Counted from the first letter of the stretch, positions 24,775 through 35,345 are shown. The stretch is 64,000 nucleotides of DNA from Buchnera aphidicola (Acyrthosiphon lactucae) (GCF_005083565.1 NZ_CP034891.1:558001-622000), one strand, 5' to 3'. The notes: a model not told the origin generated them from the letters alone. Translations and numbers: made by a program.

Positions 24775-25290
24775 TTAAAAAGGAATTTCATCATCAAAAT
24801 CTATTTCTGAAGAAGAATCAATTAAATTTTTACTAGATTTATCTATTTCTATATTTTTATTAAAATCTACTTTATCTGTTTTTTTTATTTTGGTTATAGT
24901 GTTATTATTATCATTTATTGACATTGTTTGCAAATTAGAATTACGATTGCCTAGCATTTGCATTGTACCTCCAATATTAACAACAATTTCTGTAGTATAA
25001 CGTTCAAGTCCATTTTGATCTTGCCATTTTCTAGTTTGTAATGATCCTTCAATATATACTTGAGAACCTTTTCGAAGATATTCACCTGCAATTTCTGCTA
25101 ATTTACCAAATAAAACTATTCGATGCCATTCTGTTTTTTCCTTATTTTCACCAGTATTTTTGTCTTTCCAATTTTCTGAAGTAGCTAATGTCATATTCAC
25201 TACTGCATTTCCATTTGGCATATAACGAACTTCAGGATCTTGGCCTAAATGCCCAATAAGAATAACTTTATTTACACCTCTACTTGCCAT
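24775..25290 (-). CDS. ssb: Single-stranded DNA-binding protein
   Basis: SSB, the homotetrameric protein that coats single-stranded DNA in replication and repair. The start [20 protein letters not shown] has GGAG eight bases upstream and gives 171 residues; the frame continues 14 codons upstream without resemblance. The OB fold ends near residue 113 (GGTMQMLG). The linker is short and rich in Asn, Lys and Asp. The acidic tip DFDDEIPF, which binds SSB partners such as exonuclease I, is intact. Confidence 0.97.
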   Translation of the reverse strand: MASRGVNKVILIGHLGQDPEVRYMPNGNAVVNMTLATSENWKDKNTGENKEKTEWHRIVLFGKLAEIAGEYLRKGSQVYIEGSLQTRKWQDQNGLERYTTEIVVNIGGTMQMLGNRNSNLQTMSINDNNNTITKIKKTDKVDFNKNIEIDKSSKNLIDSSSEIDFDDEIPF

Positions 25291-26011
25291 AATAAAAACT
25301 CCATTTTTTAAATTTGATTTAAAAAAATACACTTAAATGTATAAATTTGAATTATACATGTTAAATATTTTATTTAGTATAATCAAATCTATAAAAATGC
25401 TATATTATTTTTTAAAACTTTTAAAATATATTAAATATTAACTGTTTGTTACTTTTAAAAAATTATTTTAGAAATAAAAATATTGTAATTTTCATATCAT
25501 TAATTTAAAACTAATATGCATATTCAAAATTAAAAAAATAGTCACATATTCTATCTTTTATAGTACTAAAAAATTATCTATAAATTTTATTAAAATATTT
25601 ATATTTTTTAAATTTATAAAAATCTCTAATATTATTAAATATAATTTTCTAAAATATCTCAAAATATAGATACAATATTTTAATAAAAAAAGTTATATAA
25701 TTACAAAATATCAAAAATATTTTTCAAAATAAAAATGATATAAAAAAAGTAAATATTTTTCTTATACAAATATTGTATACAAAAAAAATTTTATTTTTCA
25801 TATATAAAAATATAACAATTAAAATTAAAGTAAAAAATATTAAGAGTATATATCAAAAATATTTATAATTTTTGGTTTCGTAAGATAGATAAAAAATAAA
25901 AAATATTTTAAAAAAAATGACTCAAATAGATTAGTCCATAGGTAGTGTATTATTGCAATATTACGATATAATTTCACATAGATTCACTAAATAATGGTAT
26001 ATGCAATAAAT
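25291..26011. other. Divergent spacer between ssb and dnaB
   Basis: About 720 bases, A+T-rich, no gene. In E. coli alr, tyrB and uvrA lie between dnaB and ssb; nothing of them is recognisable. It must carry the promoters of both divergent genes. Confidence 0.5.
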
Positions 26012-27391
26012 ATGGCTAAAAATAAATTATATTTAAATCAAATTAATAGATTAAAAATTCCACCACATTCTTTAGAAGCAGAACAGTCAGTATTAGGTGG
26101 ATTAATGTTAGATAATGAACAATGGGATAGCGTTTCAGAACATGTAGTTGCTGATGATTTCTTCAGTAAACCTCATCGTTTAATATTTCAAGAAATGCAA
26201 AAACTTCTTGATCTAGGATATCCAATAGATTTAATTACTTTATCTGAATCTTTAGAACAAAAAGGAAAATTAGAAAGTGTAGGTAGATTTTCCTATTTAG
26301 CTGAATTATCAAAAAATACTCCTAGTACAGCAAATATTACTGCGTATGCTGATATAGTTCGAGAACGTGCAATAGTAAGAGAAATGATATTAGTGGCTAA
26401 TAAAATAGCTAATGCTGGATATGATACACAAGGCAGGAAAAGCGAAGAATTATTAGATTATGCAGAATCAAGTGTATTTAAAATTGCAGAAAAACGTTTT
26501 AAAAAAGACTCAGGACCAAAAAACGTTGAGCAAATTCTTGATGAAACTGTTGCTAGTATTGAAAAATTATTTTTATCACCTCATGATGGTGTTACAGGAA
26601 TTAATACAGGATATCAAGACTTAAATAAAAAAACATCAGGGTTACAACGTTCTGAACTTATCATTATTGCAGCAAGACCTTCAATGGGAAAAACAACATT
26701 TGCAATGAATCTATGTGAAAATGCTGCTATGCTTTATGAAAAACCTGTATTAATATTTAGTTTAGAGATGCCTGGAGAACAAATTATGATGCGCATGTTA
26801 GCATCTTTATCTAGAGTTAATCAAGCACGAATTCGAACCGGACAATTAAATGATGAAGACTGGGCACGTATATCTGGTACCATTAATATCCTTCTTAAAA
26901 AAAAGAATATCTATATTGATGATTCTTCAGCATTAACTCCAAGTGAAGTCCGTTCAAGGGCGCGTCGAATTTATCGTGAAAATAATGGATTAACTTTAAT
27001 TATGGTAGATTATTTACAACTCATGAGAGTACCTTCTCTATCTGAAAATCGCACTCTTGAAATTGCAGAGATATCTAGAACACTAAAAGCACTAGCGAAA
27101 GAACTACAAGTTCCAGTAATAGCATTATCACAACTGAATAGGTCTTTAGAACAGAGATCTGATAAAAGACCAGTAAATTCAGATTTACGTGAATCAGGAT
27201 CTTTAGAACAAGATGCAGATTTAATAATGTTTATATATCGTGATGAAATCTATAATGAAAATAGTGATCTTAAAGGAATAGCAGAAATCATAATAGGAAA
27301 ACAAAGAAATGGCCCGATTGGAACAGTCTGTTTAACTTTCAATGGACACTGGTCTAGATTCGATAACTATTCTGGTCATAAATATGATTAA
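26012..27391 (+). CDS. dnaB: Replicative DNA helicase DnaB
   Basis: Hexameric 5'-3' helicase of the replication fork. The start MAKNKLYLNQINRLKIPPHS is chosen by similarity to the E. coli N-terminus (459 residues against 471); an ATG six codons earlier at 25994 is also possible, and neither has a good ribosome-binding site. SLEAEQSVLGGLMLDNEQW begins the N-terminal domain. The RecA-like domain has Walker A ARPSMGKTTFAMN and Walker B LIMVDYLQLM, followed by LRESGSLEQDADLIMFIYRD. Confidence 0.96.
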   Translation: MAKNKLYLNQINRLKIPPHSLEAEQSVLGGLMLDNEQWDSVSEHVVADDFFSKPHRLIFQEMQKLLDLGYPIDLITLSESLEQKGKLESVGRFSYLAELSKNTPSTANITAYADIVRERAIVREMILVANKIANAGYDTQGRKSEELLDYAESSVFKIAEKRFKKDSGPKNVEQILDETVASIEKLFLSPHDGVTGINTGYQDLNKKTSGLQRSELIIIAARPSMGKTTFAMNLCENAAMLYEKPVLIFSLEMPGEQIMMRMLASLSRVNQARIRTGQLNDEDWARISGTINILLKKKNIYIDDSSALTPSEVRSRARRIYRENNGLTLIMVDYLQLMRVPSLSENRTLEIAEISRTLKALAKELQVPVIALSQLNRSLEQRSDKRPVNSDLRESGSLEQDADLIMFIYRDEIYNENSDLKGIAEIIIGKQRNGPIGTVCLTFNGHWSRFDNYSGHKYD

Positions 27392-27694
27392 ATATTAATA
27401 TTTTTAAAAATTTTTAATTATTTAAAGAAATATAAATTATAATTATCAAAAAATATTTTTTTAATTATTTAATAATAAAAAATTAATTCTTTTTTTAAAT
27501 AAATTATTTAAATATTAAAAATCATTAAATTTTATGAAATTAAAATTTTTATGAAAATAAGTTTATCAATATATTTTAAAAAAATAAAAAAATAATTAAA
27601 ATAATATTATTTTAGATTTAAAAATATAAATATGCTACTGATTTAATGAAAATCAAAAATATTATCTATTTTTAAAAAATATTTAATTACTAAG
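27392..27694. other. A+T-rich spacer before gshB
   Basis: About 300 bases of nearly pure A and T with no gene. It joins two E. coli neighbourhoods (dnaB, and gshB-ruvX) that are far apart in E. coli. Nothing of endA or rsmE, the E. coli neighbours of gshB, is seen. Confidence 0.5.
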
Positions 27695-28663
27695 ATGGAA
27701 TATATGTGTAAAAAAAGAAATTTAAAAATTGGAATATTAATGGATTCTATAGAATTAATTAATATTAAAAAAGATTCAAGTTTTGCTATTTTACTAGAAG
27801 CTCAAAAAAGAAATCATATCATCTACTATATGGAAATGAATGATATTTATTTAAGAAAAGGGCATCCATATGCAAAAACTCGTCTAATAGAATTAAAAAA
27901 AAATACAGAAAAATGGCATCGATTTATTCAAGAAAAAAATATTTCTTTAAGCCAATTAGATGTTATTTTAATGCGTAAGGATCCTCCATTTAATACTGAA
28001 TTTATTTATTCAACATATATTTTAGAACGTGCAGAAGAAACAGGTGTCTTGATAATCAACAAACCTCAAAGTTTACGAGATTGTAATGAAAAAATGTTTA
28101 TATCATGGTTTCCCGAATTAACTACTGATACTTTAGTTACAAGAAATATTTTTGATATACGTCAATTCTGGGAAAAAAATCAAGATATTATAATAAAACC
28201 ATTGGATGAAATGGGAGGTTCTAATATCTTTCGTATTAAAAAAAATGATCCTAATTTTTCAGTAATTGTTGAAACAATGACAAACCATGAAAAAAAATAT
28301 TGTATGATTCAAAATTATTTACCAGAAATAAAACTTGGTGATAAAAGAATTTTAATTGTCAATGGTAAACCTGTACCTTGGTGTGTAGCTAGAATCCCAC
28401 TAATTGGAGAAACTAGAGCTAATTTAGCTGTAGGAGGAAAAGCGAAAATACAGTCATTAAGTAAAACAGACTGGAAAATAGCAAATTATTTATCTCCTAT
28501 CTTGAAAAAAAAAGGATTAATTTTCGTTGGATTAGATGTAATAGGGGAAAAACTAACAGAAATAAATGTTACAAGTCCAACATGTATTTGTGAAATCGAA
28601 TCAGAAAGAAACATTTCTATTACTGGAATGTTATTAGATTATATTGAAAAAAAAATATTATGA
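27695..28663 (+). CDS. gshB: Glutathione synthetase
   Basis: ATP-grasp ligase that joins gamma-glutamylcysteine and glycine to give glutathione. It is 322 residues against 316 in E. coli; an ATG at 27704 is also possible. Conserved segments include IKKDSSFAILLEAQKRNH, VILMRKDPPFNTEFIYSTYI, KPLDEMGGSNIFRI and FVGLDVIGEKLTEINVTSPT. The stop is 13 bases before ruvX. gshA, the first enzyme of the pathway, is not in the window. Confidence 0.96.
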   Translation: MEYMCKKRNLKIGILMDSIELINIKKDSSFAILLEAQKRNHIIYYMEMNDIYLRKGHPYAKTRLIELKKNTEKWHRFIQEKNISLSQLDVILMRKDPPFNTEFIYSTYILERAEETGVLIINKPQSLRDCNEKMFISWFPELTTDTLVTRNIFDIRQFWEKNQDIIIKPLDEMGGSNIFRIKKNDPNFSVIVETMTNHEKKYCMIQNYLPEIKLGDKRILIVNGKPVPWCVARIPLIGETRANLAVGGKAKIQSLSKTDWKIANYLSPILKKKGLIFVGLDVIGEKLTEINVTSPTCICEIESERNISITGMLLDYIEKKIL

Positions 28664-28676
28664 TAGAGATCATAAA

Positions 28677-29096
28677 ATGATAGTAATTGCATTTGATTTT
28701 GGTATAAAAAAAATTGGAGTAGCTGTAGGAGAAAATATAACAAAAAAAGGTAGACCTTTAAACGTTTTAAATGCTCATAACGGACATCCAAATTGGGATA
28801 CTGTAAAAAATTTAATACAATATTGGCAACCTAAATTTATTATTGTTGGTCTTCCATTAAATATAAATGGCACAAAACAAAAAATAACCAATGAATCAGA
28901 AAAATTTGCGAATTTGTTGAAATATAAATTTAATATTGTTGTTAAAATGCATGATGAACGCTTGACTACTGTGGAAGCAAAATCCATTATATTTAAAAAA
29001 AATGGATTTAAGGGATTAAAAAAAGAAAAAATTCATTCTTATGCTGCTAAAATTATATTAGAAAGCTGGCTTAATCAATATTTTTTTACGATATAG
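28677..29096 (+). CDS. ruvX: Putative pre-16S rRNA nuclease YqgF/RuvX
   Basis: YqgF (RuvX), an RNase H-fold protein linked to 16S rRNA 5'-end maturation and also proposed as a Holliday-junction resolvase. The ATG at 28677 gives MIVIAFDFGIKKIGVAVG and 139 residues, the E. coli length; an in-frame TTG 11 codons earlier would overlap gshB. Acidic catalytic residues are visible in AFDFG and in MHDERLTTVEA. It follows gshB by 13 bases, as in E. coli where only yqgE intervenes. Confidence 0.93.
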   Translation: MIVIAFDFGIKKIGVAVGENITKKGRPLNVLNAHNGHPNWDTVKNLIQYWQPKFIIVGLPLNINGTKQKITNESEKFANLLKYKFNIVVKMHDERLTTVEAKSIIFKKNGFKGLKKEKIHSYAAKIILESWLNQYFFTI

Positions 29097-29655
29097 TCAT
29101 TGTAAAAAATTTTAAAATAAAAAATATTGCAATATCCATTGTAATTATAAGTTAATACAAAATATTATAAATATAACAATTTTTTTCAAATCTAAAATAA
29201 TAGTAGTGAGTGAAAATTTAAGAATTGACATTGAAAAAAAAATAAAATCATCAATATATCAGAAATTTTAAAGAAAATTATATAAAAAAAAATTTTATTA
29301 TAAAAATAACATTTTTGTATAATATTTAATCAGTAAATAATATTTTAATAATACTAAAAAACTACTGATAATTTTCTTATCGTTTAAAAAGTTAAAAAAT
29401 AGTTATTTTTAAAAAAAATAAATTTAGAAAATTTACTATTAACAAATACATTAATAAAAATTAATAATTTTAAAAAAAAAGAAATACTATAGAGCTATAA
29501 AAAAATATTTATCAATAAGTGTTTGTATTAATGCATACTTTAATACATAAGAATAATTTCTTATTATAATTTTTATATATTAAAAATAAAAGCAATATTT
29601 AAAATAGATAAAAGCTTATTTTTTAAAGTTAATCTAAAAAGATGAAATTACTATT
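29097..29655. other. Eroded spacer between ruvX and hemW
   Basis: About 560 bases without a usable frame. In E. coli yggR, yggS, yggT, yggU and rdgB lie between ruvX and hemW. No motif of these is recognisable. No RNA gene is seen. Confidence 0.55.
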
Positions 29656-30786
29656 ATGTTTAAATTAAAACCTATTAGCCTATATATTCATATTCCTTGG
29701 TGCTTAAGAAAATGTGGATATTGTGATTTTCATTCATATGTTAGTAAAGAAATCATTCCTGAAAAAAAATATATTGAACATTTATTAAAAGATTTTGAAA
29801 AAGATTTATATCTAATTAATAATAGAGAGATAAATACTATTTTTATTGGAGGTGGAACACCTAGTTTATTAACAGCCAATTCTATAAAAAAATTACTCAA
29901 TGGTATAAAAAAAAGATACATGGTTTCTAATAATGCTGAAATTACTATAGAAGCCAATCCTAAAACATTAGAATATCAACGTTTTATTCATTATAAAAAT
30001 TCTGGTATTAATCGTTTTTCTCTAGGTGTACAAACATTTAATTCAAATTTATTAAAAAAAATAGAACGTACATATGATTCAAAGGAAGTAATAAATGCAA
30101 TTATAGAATCAAAAAAAATTAGTGACAACTTAAATTTAGATTTAATGTATGGTTTACCAGGTCAATTACTAGAAGATGCGTTATCAGATTTACAGTTTGC
30201 TATTAAATATAATCCATCTCATATATCATGGTACCAACTAACTATAGAACCTAATACTATTTTTTATGCAAAAAAAATAAAATTACCTGATGAAGAAACA
30301 ATATTTAATATGTTAATTAAAGGAAATAAGTTATTAAAAAAATCAGGATATAAAAAATATGAAATATCTTCATATTCAAAGTTAAATTATCAATGTCAAC
30401 ACAATCTTAATTATTGGGAATTTGGGGATTATATAGGAATAGGTTGCGGTGCGCATGGTAAAATTACTCAAAAAAATGGAAAAATTATTCGAACTATTAA
30501 AAATAAAAATATTAATGATTTTTTAACTGGAAATTACCTTAATTCTATACAAGTAGTATCTGAAAAAGATAAAATATTTGAATATTTCATGAATATTTTT
30601 AGACTATATCAACCTATTTTAAAAAAACATTTTCGAGAAAAAACTAATATAGACGAAAGTCTTATAAAAAAAAATATTCAAATAGCAATACGAGAAGGAT
30701 TTTTAATTAATCAATTAGATTATTGGTATACGACAAAAAAAGGAAAAAATTTCTTAAATTTACTCTTAGAAATATTTTTAAAATAA
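29656..30786 (+). CDS. hemW: Radical SAM heme chaperone HemW
   Basis: HemW (YggW), a radical SAM protein related to coproporphyrinogen oxidase HemN but assigned as a heme chaperone. It is 376 residues against 378 in E. coli. The cluster motif is CLRKCGYCDF at about residues 16-25 (CxxxCxxC). The HNxxYW motif that marks HemW is present as HNLNYW near residue 255. It points at trmB. The true HemN function is unlikely because of the HemW motif. Confidence 0.92.
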   Translation: MFKLKPISLYIHIPWCLRKCGYCDFHSYVSKEIIPEKKYIEHLLKDFEKDLYLINNREINTIFIGGGTPSLLTANSIKKLLNGIKKRYMVSNNAEITIEANPKTLEYQRFIHYKNSGINRFSLGVQTFNSNLLKKIERTYDSKEVINAIIESKKISDNLNLDLMYGLPGQLLEDALSDLQFAIKYNPSHISWYQLTIEPNTIFYAKKIKLPDEETIFNMLIKGNKLLKKSGYKKYEISSYSKLNYQCQHNLNYWEFGDYIGIGCGAHGKITQKNGKIIRTIKNKNINDFLTGNYLNSIQVVSEKDKIFEYFMNIFRLYQPILKKHFREKTNIDESLIKKNIQIAIREGFLINQLDYWYTTKKGKNFLNLLLEIFLK

Positions 30787-30797
30787 ACTTGAAAAAA

Positions 30798-31517
30798 CTA
30801 TTTTTTTATTTTAAACATTAAATCGAAAATTTTATTACCTCGTAGAAATCCTTTTCTTTCAAATTTAGTTATTATACGGGAGATGGGACGTTCAATGAAG
30901 CAATTTTTTTGAGATAAATTTTTATAATTTTCAATATTTTTTATTTCATCTAATATATAAAACGCATAAGATTCCGAATCCGTAGCAATATGTAATGTAC
31001 CACCAATTATTAATTTTTTTGAAATTATTTTTAAGAAATTTTTTTGTAAAAGTCTTCTTTTATGATGACGTTTTTTATTCCAAGGATCTGGAAAAAAAAT
31101 CTGTATACTTGATAAAGAGTTATTCATAATCATATTATGAATGACTTCAATTGCATCATAGTAAATAATTCTTAAATTTTTAATTTTATAAGAATAGGCA
31201 GAATGTAAGCAAGATCCTATTCCTGATTTATATACTTCTATTCCTAAAAAATTTTTATTGGGAAAATTCATAGCAGTTTTAACTAAAGATTCTCCTGAAC
31301 CAAAACCAATTTCTAATACAACTGGAGCATCACGATTAAAGATAGATAAAAAATTTAATGGTCTCAATTGAAAGTCAATACCAATTAAAGACCAATATTT
31401 TTGAATTGCACTTAATTGAGATCTAGTAATTCGACCTTTTCTACATACAAAACTACGAATCTGACGTAAAAAAATACCATTATAATTATATATTGGAGTT
31501 AGAATATTATTGTTCAT
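30798..31517 (-). CDS. trmB: tRNA (guanine-N7-)-methyltransferase
   Basis: TrmB (YggH), which makes m7G46 in the variable loop of tRNAs using S-adenosylmethionine. It is 239 residues, the E. coli length. The SAM-binding loop LEIGFGSGESL lies near residues 70-80 and the catalytic segment IFFPDPWNKKRHHKRRL near 144-160. It is convergent with hemW and divergent from mutY, in the local E. coli order. Confidence 0.95.
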   Translation of the reverse strand: MNNNILTPIYNYNGIFLRQIRSFVCRKGRITRSQLSAIQKYWSLIGIDFQLRPLNFLSIFNRDAPVVLEIGFGSGESLVKTAMNFPNKNFLGIEVYKSGIGSCLHSAYSYKIKNLRIIYYDAIEVIHNMIMNNSLSSIQIFFPDPWNKKRHHKRRLLQKNFLKIISKKLIIGGTLHIATDSESYAFYILDEIKNIENYKNLSQKNCFIERPISRIITKFERKGFLRGNKIFDLMFKIKK

Positions 31518-31635
31518 GTTTTATTTAATTTTTTATTTTAAATTAATTAAAATATTTTACTTTCATAATACTAACATATTAATATTTTTTTTAAAATACA
31601 TCTATAATTTTTCATAAAAAATGGTTTTTATTATA

Positions 31636-32688
31636 ATGACAAAATATATTTTTTCACAATTAATTTTAAATTGGTACCATAAAAATGGCAGAAAAAATTT
31701 ACCATGGCAAAAAAATAAAACATTATATACAGTTTGGATATCTGAAATAATGTTACAACAAACCACAGTAAATTTTGTAATTCCTTATTTTAAAAAATTT
31801 ATATTAAATTTTCCAAATATAAAATCTTTATATAATAGCAAATTAGATGATATTTTATATTTATGGAGTGGTCTTGGATACTATAATAGAGCTCATAATA
31901 TTTATAAATCTGCACATATAATTAATAAGAAATATAAAGGAATATTTCCTAATCAATTTTTAGATGTTATTCAATTACCTGGAATAGGAAGATCTACAGC
32001 AGGAGCTATTTTATCTTTATCGTTAAATTTTAATTATCCTATTTTAGATGGAAATGTAAAAAGAATTTTAATTCGTTATTATGGAATTATAGGATTTCTA
32101 AAAGACAAAAAAGTAGAAAAAAAATTATGGAATATAATTGAATCAATTACACCAATACATAATACTGGAAAATTCAATCAAGGTATGATGGATATAGGTT
32201 CATCAATCTGCACATCTATAAAACCAAAATGTAAGATTTGTCCATTAAATCAAGAATGCATTGCTCAAATAGAAAAAAAATGGGAAAAATACCCTTTAAA
32301 AAATATAAAAAAAATATATCCTGAAAAAATATCTTGGTTTATTGTAATTAAATATAAAAATAATTTTTGGCTAAGAAAGAATACAGAAGAAGATATTTGG
32401 AAAAATTTATTTTATTTTCCAAAATTTAATAATAAAGAAATAGCTTTAAATTGGTTAAAAGAAAAAAAAATACATATAAATACATGTGAAAATATGATAT
32501 CATTTTTTCATAAATTTAGTCATTTTGTTTTACATATTCATCCTATTTTGATTACATTACCCTATATTTCAAAATTTTTTAAAGAAAACAATACAAATAT
32601 TTGGTATAACTTAAAAAAACCCAAAAATATAGGAATACCCCGACCAGTAGAGAAAATACTTGAACATTTTAAAAAAGATATTCTTTAA
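31636..32688 (+). CDS. mutY: Adenine DNA glycosylase MutY
   Basis: Removes adenine mispaired with 8-oxoguanine. The start MTKYIFSQLILNWYHKNGRK gives 350 residues, exactly the E. coli length; an ATG five codons earlier is possible. Catalytic Glu is in WISEIMLQQT and catalytic Asp in PILDGNVKR. The 4Fe-4S loop has C-x6-C-x2-C-x5-C in CTSIKPKCKICPLNQEC. The C-terminal domain that reads 8-oxoG is retained (FHKFSHFVLHIHPI). yggX follows 18 bases later. Confidence 0.96.
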   Translation: MTKYIFSQLILNWYHKNGRKNLPWQKNKTLYTVWISEIMLQQTTVNFVIPYFKKFILNFPNIKSLYNSKLDDILYLWSGLGYYNRAHNIYKSAHIINKKYKGIFPNQFLDVIQLPGIGRSTAGAILSLSLNFNYPILDGNVKRILIRYYGIIGFLKDKKVEKKLWNIIESITPIHNTGKFNQGMMDIGSSICTSIKPKCKICPLNQECIAQIEKKWEKYPLKNIKKIYPEKISWFIVIKYKNNFWLRKNTEEDIWKNLFYFPKFNNKEIALNWLKEKKIHINTCENMISFFHKFSHFVLHIHPILITLPYISKFFKENNTNIWYNLKKPKNIGIPRPVEKILEHFKKDIL

Positions 32689-32706
32689 AAAAGGATTATT
32701 AAAATA

Positions 32707-32940
32707 ATGAACCGTATCATTTTTTGTACATTTTTTAAAAAAAAAATGGAAGGTCAAGATTTTCAATCTTATCCAGGTAAACTAGGTGAAAAAATATATG
32801 ATCAAATTTCAAAAAAAGCATGGCAAAAATGGTTGATTAAACAAACTATTTTAATTAACGAAAATAATCTTAATATGCTAGTCTTTAAAGATCGAAAAAA
32901 AATTGAAGAACATATGGAAAAATTTTTATTTAAAAAATAG
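32707..32940 (+). CDS. yggX: Fe(II) trafficking protein YggX
   Basis: Small cytoplasmic protein of the YggX family, linked to iron trafficking and protection of Fe-S clusters from oxidation. It is 77 residues against 91 in E. coli; the last 14 are missing. It starts MNRIIFCTFFKKKMEGQDFQ and keeps YPGKLGEKIYDQISKKAWQ. Its placement right after the Fe-S enzyme gene mutY is the E. coli arrangement. mltC, the next E. coli gene, is absent. Confidence 0.94.
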   Translation: MNRIIFCTFFKKKMEGQDFQSYPGKLGEKIYDQISKKAWQKWLIKQTILINENNLNMLVFKDRKKIEEHMEKFLFKK

Positions 32941-33034
32941 AATCGTATTGCATTAAAAAATTCATATAAAATTTAAAATATTTTTTAAAATTAACTACAT
33001 ATAATATTACTTACTTTATAAAAAAATTCATACA

Positions 33035-33823
33035 ATGCTTATATTTGATTCTGGCGTCGGTGGATTATCTGTATTAAAAACTATAAAAAGAATTCTACCA
33101 AAAATTCATTATATTTATATATTAGATAATGAAGCATTTCCATATGGAAATAAAACAGAAATATTTATTATCAAAAGAAGCATAAAAATAATTAATACAA
33201 TAAAAAAAATTTATCCTATCAGTATAGTTGTAATTGCTTGTAATACAGTAAGCACTGTAGCTTTATCTGTTTTAAGAAATATATTTAATTTTCCTATTAT
33301 TGGAATTTTCCCTTCTATAAAATCTGCTAAAAAAATAACTAAAAATAAAATCATTGGTTTAATAGCTACTAAAGCAACAATTAATTCTTTTTATACTAAA
33401 AAAATAATATGTAAAAACTCTTCTTCTAATACTCTAAAAATCATAGGTACAAATAAATTAGCTTTAATAGCTGAAAAAAAAATTCGGGGTTATTCAGTCT
33501 CAAGAATTCAATTAAAAAATATTTTCAAACCATGGATTAAGTTGCCAATATATCCTGATACCATCATATTAGGATGTACTCATTTCTCATTATTAGAAGA
33601 AGAAATAAAAAATATTCTATGCATAAGATCACCAATTAATTTTATTGATTCAATTGAAATAGTTGCGTCTCAAATTGAAAATTATTTCAATCAATTAAAA
33701 ATGGAGCAAAAAATAAAAAAAAATATTTTTTTATATTCAAAAAAAAGTGACAGCTTAAAAAGCCTATTATTTTTTTTGAAAGAATATAAATTTAAAATAA
33801 TAAAACATATTAATTTATATTAA
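33035..33823 (+). CDS. murI: Glutamate racemase
   Basis: Makes D-glutamate for peptidoglycan. It is 262 residues, lacking the roughly 20-residue N-terminal extension of E. coli MurI, and starts MLIFDSGVGGLSVLKTIKR. Both catalytic cysteines are visible, in IACNTVST (near residue 68) and ILGCTHFSL (near residue 180). Its last 14 bases overlap the 3' end of the convergent sbcB. Retention implies that some cell wall is still made, in line with amiB and the ftsN relic. Confidence 0.95.
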   Translation: MLIFDSGVGGLSVLKTIKRILPKIHYIYILDNEAFPYGNKTEIFIIKRSIKIINTIKKIYPISIVVIACNTVSTVALSVLRNIFNFPIIGIFPSIKSAKKITKNKIIGLIATKATINSFYTKKIICKNSSSNTLKIIGTNKLALIAEKKIRGYSVSRIQLKNIFKPWIKLPIYPDTIILGCTHFSLLEEEIKNILCIRSPINFIDSIEIVASQIENYFNQLKMEQKIKKNIFLYSKKSDSLKSLLFFLKEYKFKIIKHINLY

Positions 33824-35255
33824 TATCTTTAAAAAATAATTTTTTATATTTTTTTAAAACATAATCTAGTAATTTTTTTAATAAAATTACTTTATCTAAA
33901 TTATTAGAATATTTTTCTAATAAGGATTGAATTTTATTTTGATATTCTTTTAAAGATAGTGGATTAAAAATATTCATACAATGTTTTAACCATATTTCTT
34001 TTTCATTTTTATCTAATGAATTAAAAAAATTACGAGCACGATAACGAAAAAGAAGAGTTTTTAAACGCGAATCATGAAAATTAAAATTAATATTTTTTAA
34101 AAAAAATGGTTGAGTATTTCTAATTATTTTTATACTTTTTTTATCATGTGAGTTGAAAAAAGAATGATATATTTCTAAATCAACATTAAAGGATTGATTA
34201 TTTTGTTTTTTTTTAGAAAAAATAATTTTAATATTTTCAATAAAAAAATTATCTTTTTTTATTAAATTAATATTTTTATTAAATATATCTCTATTTAAAT
34301 TTAAGCGATTATAGTCTTCATTTCGCATTGTTTGAATTGGTGCTAGCATAGGACAACGATTTAAATATAATAATACTATTCCTAAATCAAATAAATTCTT
34401 AATAAGAAGATTATCAAAATGTATTTTTTTAAAAATATTTATTAATTTTTTAATGTCTTTAAATAAATCAACAGCAATTAATATATTACTATTATTATCA
34501 TCCCATATTATCGGAAGTATAACACTCATATTATGCCGAACAGCGCCAAAAAAACTAGAAATATAGATTACAGGTTTAAAATTTTTTAAATTAATGAATT
34601 TATATAGTTCATTTTTTGTTCTTATTTTAAAATAAAAATCAAAAAGTTTTGGTTGTTTTTTTTTAACAAGTTTTGCCATTTCAATAGTTGCATATACATC
34701 TGAAATAGCATCATGTGCATTTAAATGTATAATATTATTCATCTGTGTTAAATCTGATAGTTTAAAACTTGGCAATCCTAATTTATTTCTAGGCCATTTT
34801 ATACCGTTAGGCCTTAATACATAACATGCTCGTAATAAATTCAATAAATCCCAACGAGAATTTCCATTCTTCCAACTCCATTCATAAGGATCAAAAAAAT
34901 TTCGATAAAATATATTTCTTGTGATTTCATCATCAAAATTAATATTATTGTAACCTACAATACAAGTATTAGATTGTCTTAAAATATTATATATTTTTTT
35001 AGAAAAAATATATTCATTAGTTCCATTTTTTTCTGTATATTGAGGGGTAATACCAGTAATTAAAACGGAATGGGGGTCAGGTAAATAATCATCTGATGGG
35101 AAACAATAAAAATACTGTGGATCATCTATAATATTTAAATTCATATCTGTTCTGATACATGCAAATTGAGCGGGTTTATCTAAAGACGGATGTATACCAA
35201 AAGTTTCATAATCATAAAATAAAAAAGTCGGTGTTGTTTTTTTTAATTGCATCAT
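33810..35255 (-). CDS. sbcB: Exodeoxyribonuclease I
   Basis: 3'-5' single-strand DNA exonuclease of the DEDDh family, used in recombination and mismatch repair. It is 481 residues against 475 in E. coli. Exo motifs are FLFYDYETFGIHP (Asp and Glu), VGYNNINFDDEITR and the late HDAISDVYATIEMAK. The C-terminal half is strongly A+T-biased but collinear. It is divergent from yeeX, its E. coli neighbour. Confidence 0.95.
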   Translation of the reverse strand: MMQLKKTTPTFLFYDYETFGIHPSLDKPAQFACIRTDMNLNIIDDPQYFYCFPSDDYLPDPHSVLITGITPQYTEKNGTNEYIFSKKIYNILRQSNTCIVGYNNINFDDEITRNIFYRNFFDPYEWSWKNGNSRWDLLNLLRACYVLRPNGIKWPRNKLGLPSFKLSDLTQMNNIIHLNAHDAISDVYATIEMAKLVKKKQPKLFDFYFKIRTKNELYKFINLKNFKPVIYISSFFGAVRHNMSVILPIIWDDNNSNILIAVDLFKDIKKLINIFKKIHFDNLLIKNLFDLGIVLLYLNRCPMLAPIQTMRNEDYNRLNLNRDIFNKNINLIKKDNFFIENIKIIFSKKKQNNQSFNVDLEIYHSFFNSHDKKSIKIIRNTQPFFLKNINFNFHDSRLKTLLFRYRARNFFNSLDKNEKEIWLKHCMNIFNPLSLKEYQNKIQSLLEKYSNNLDKVILLKKLLDYVLKKYKKLFFKDININ

Positions 35256-35345
35256 TTTTAATTTTAATAAAATAATAAAATATTAAACTCCTAAAAATTC
35301 ATTCAATTAATAAAATTGAATATAAATATAAAAAGGCTTCTTAAA

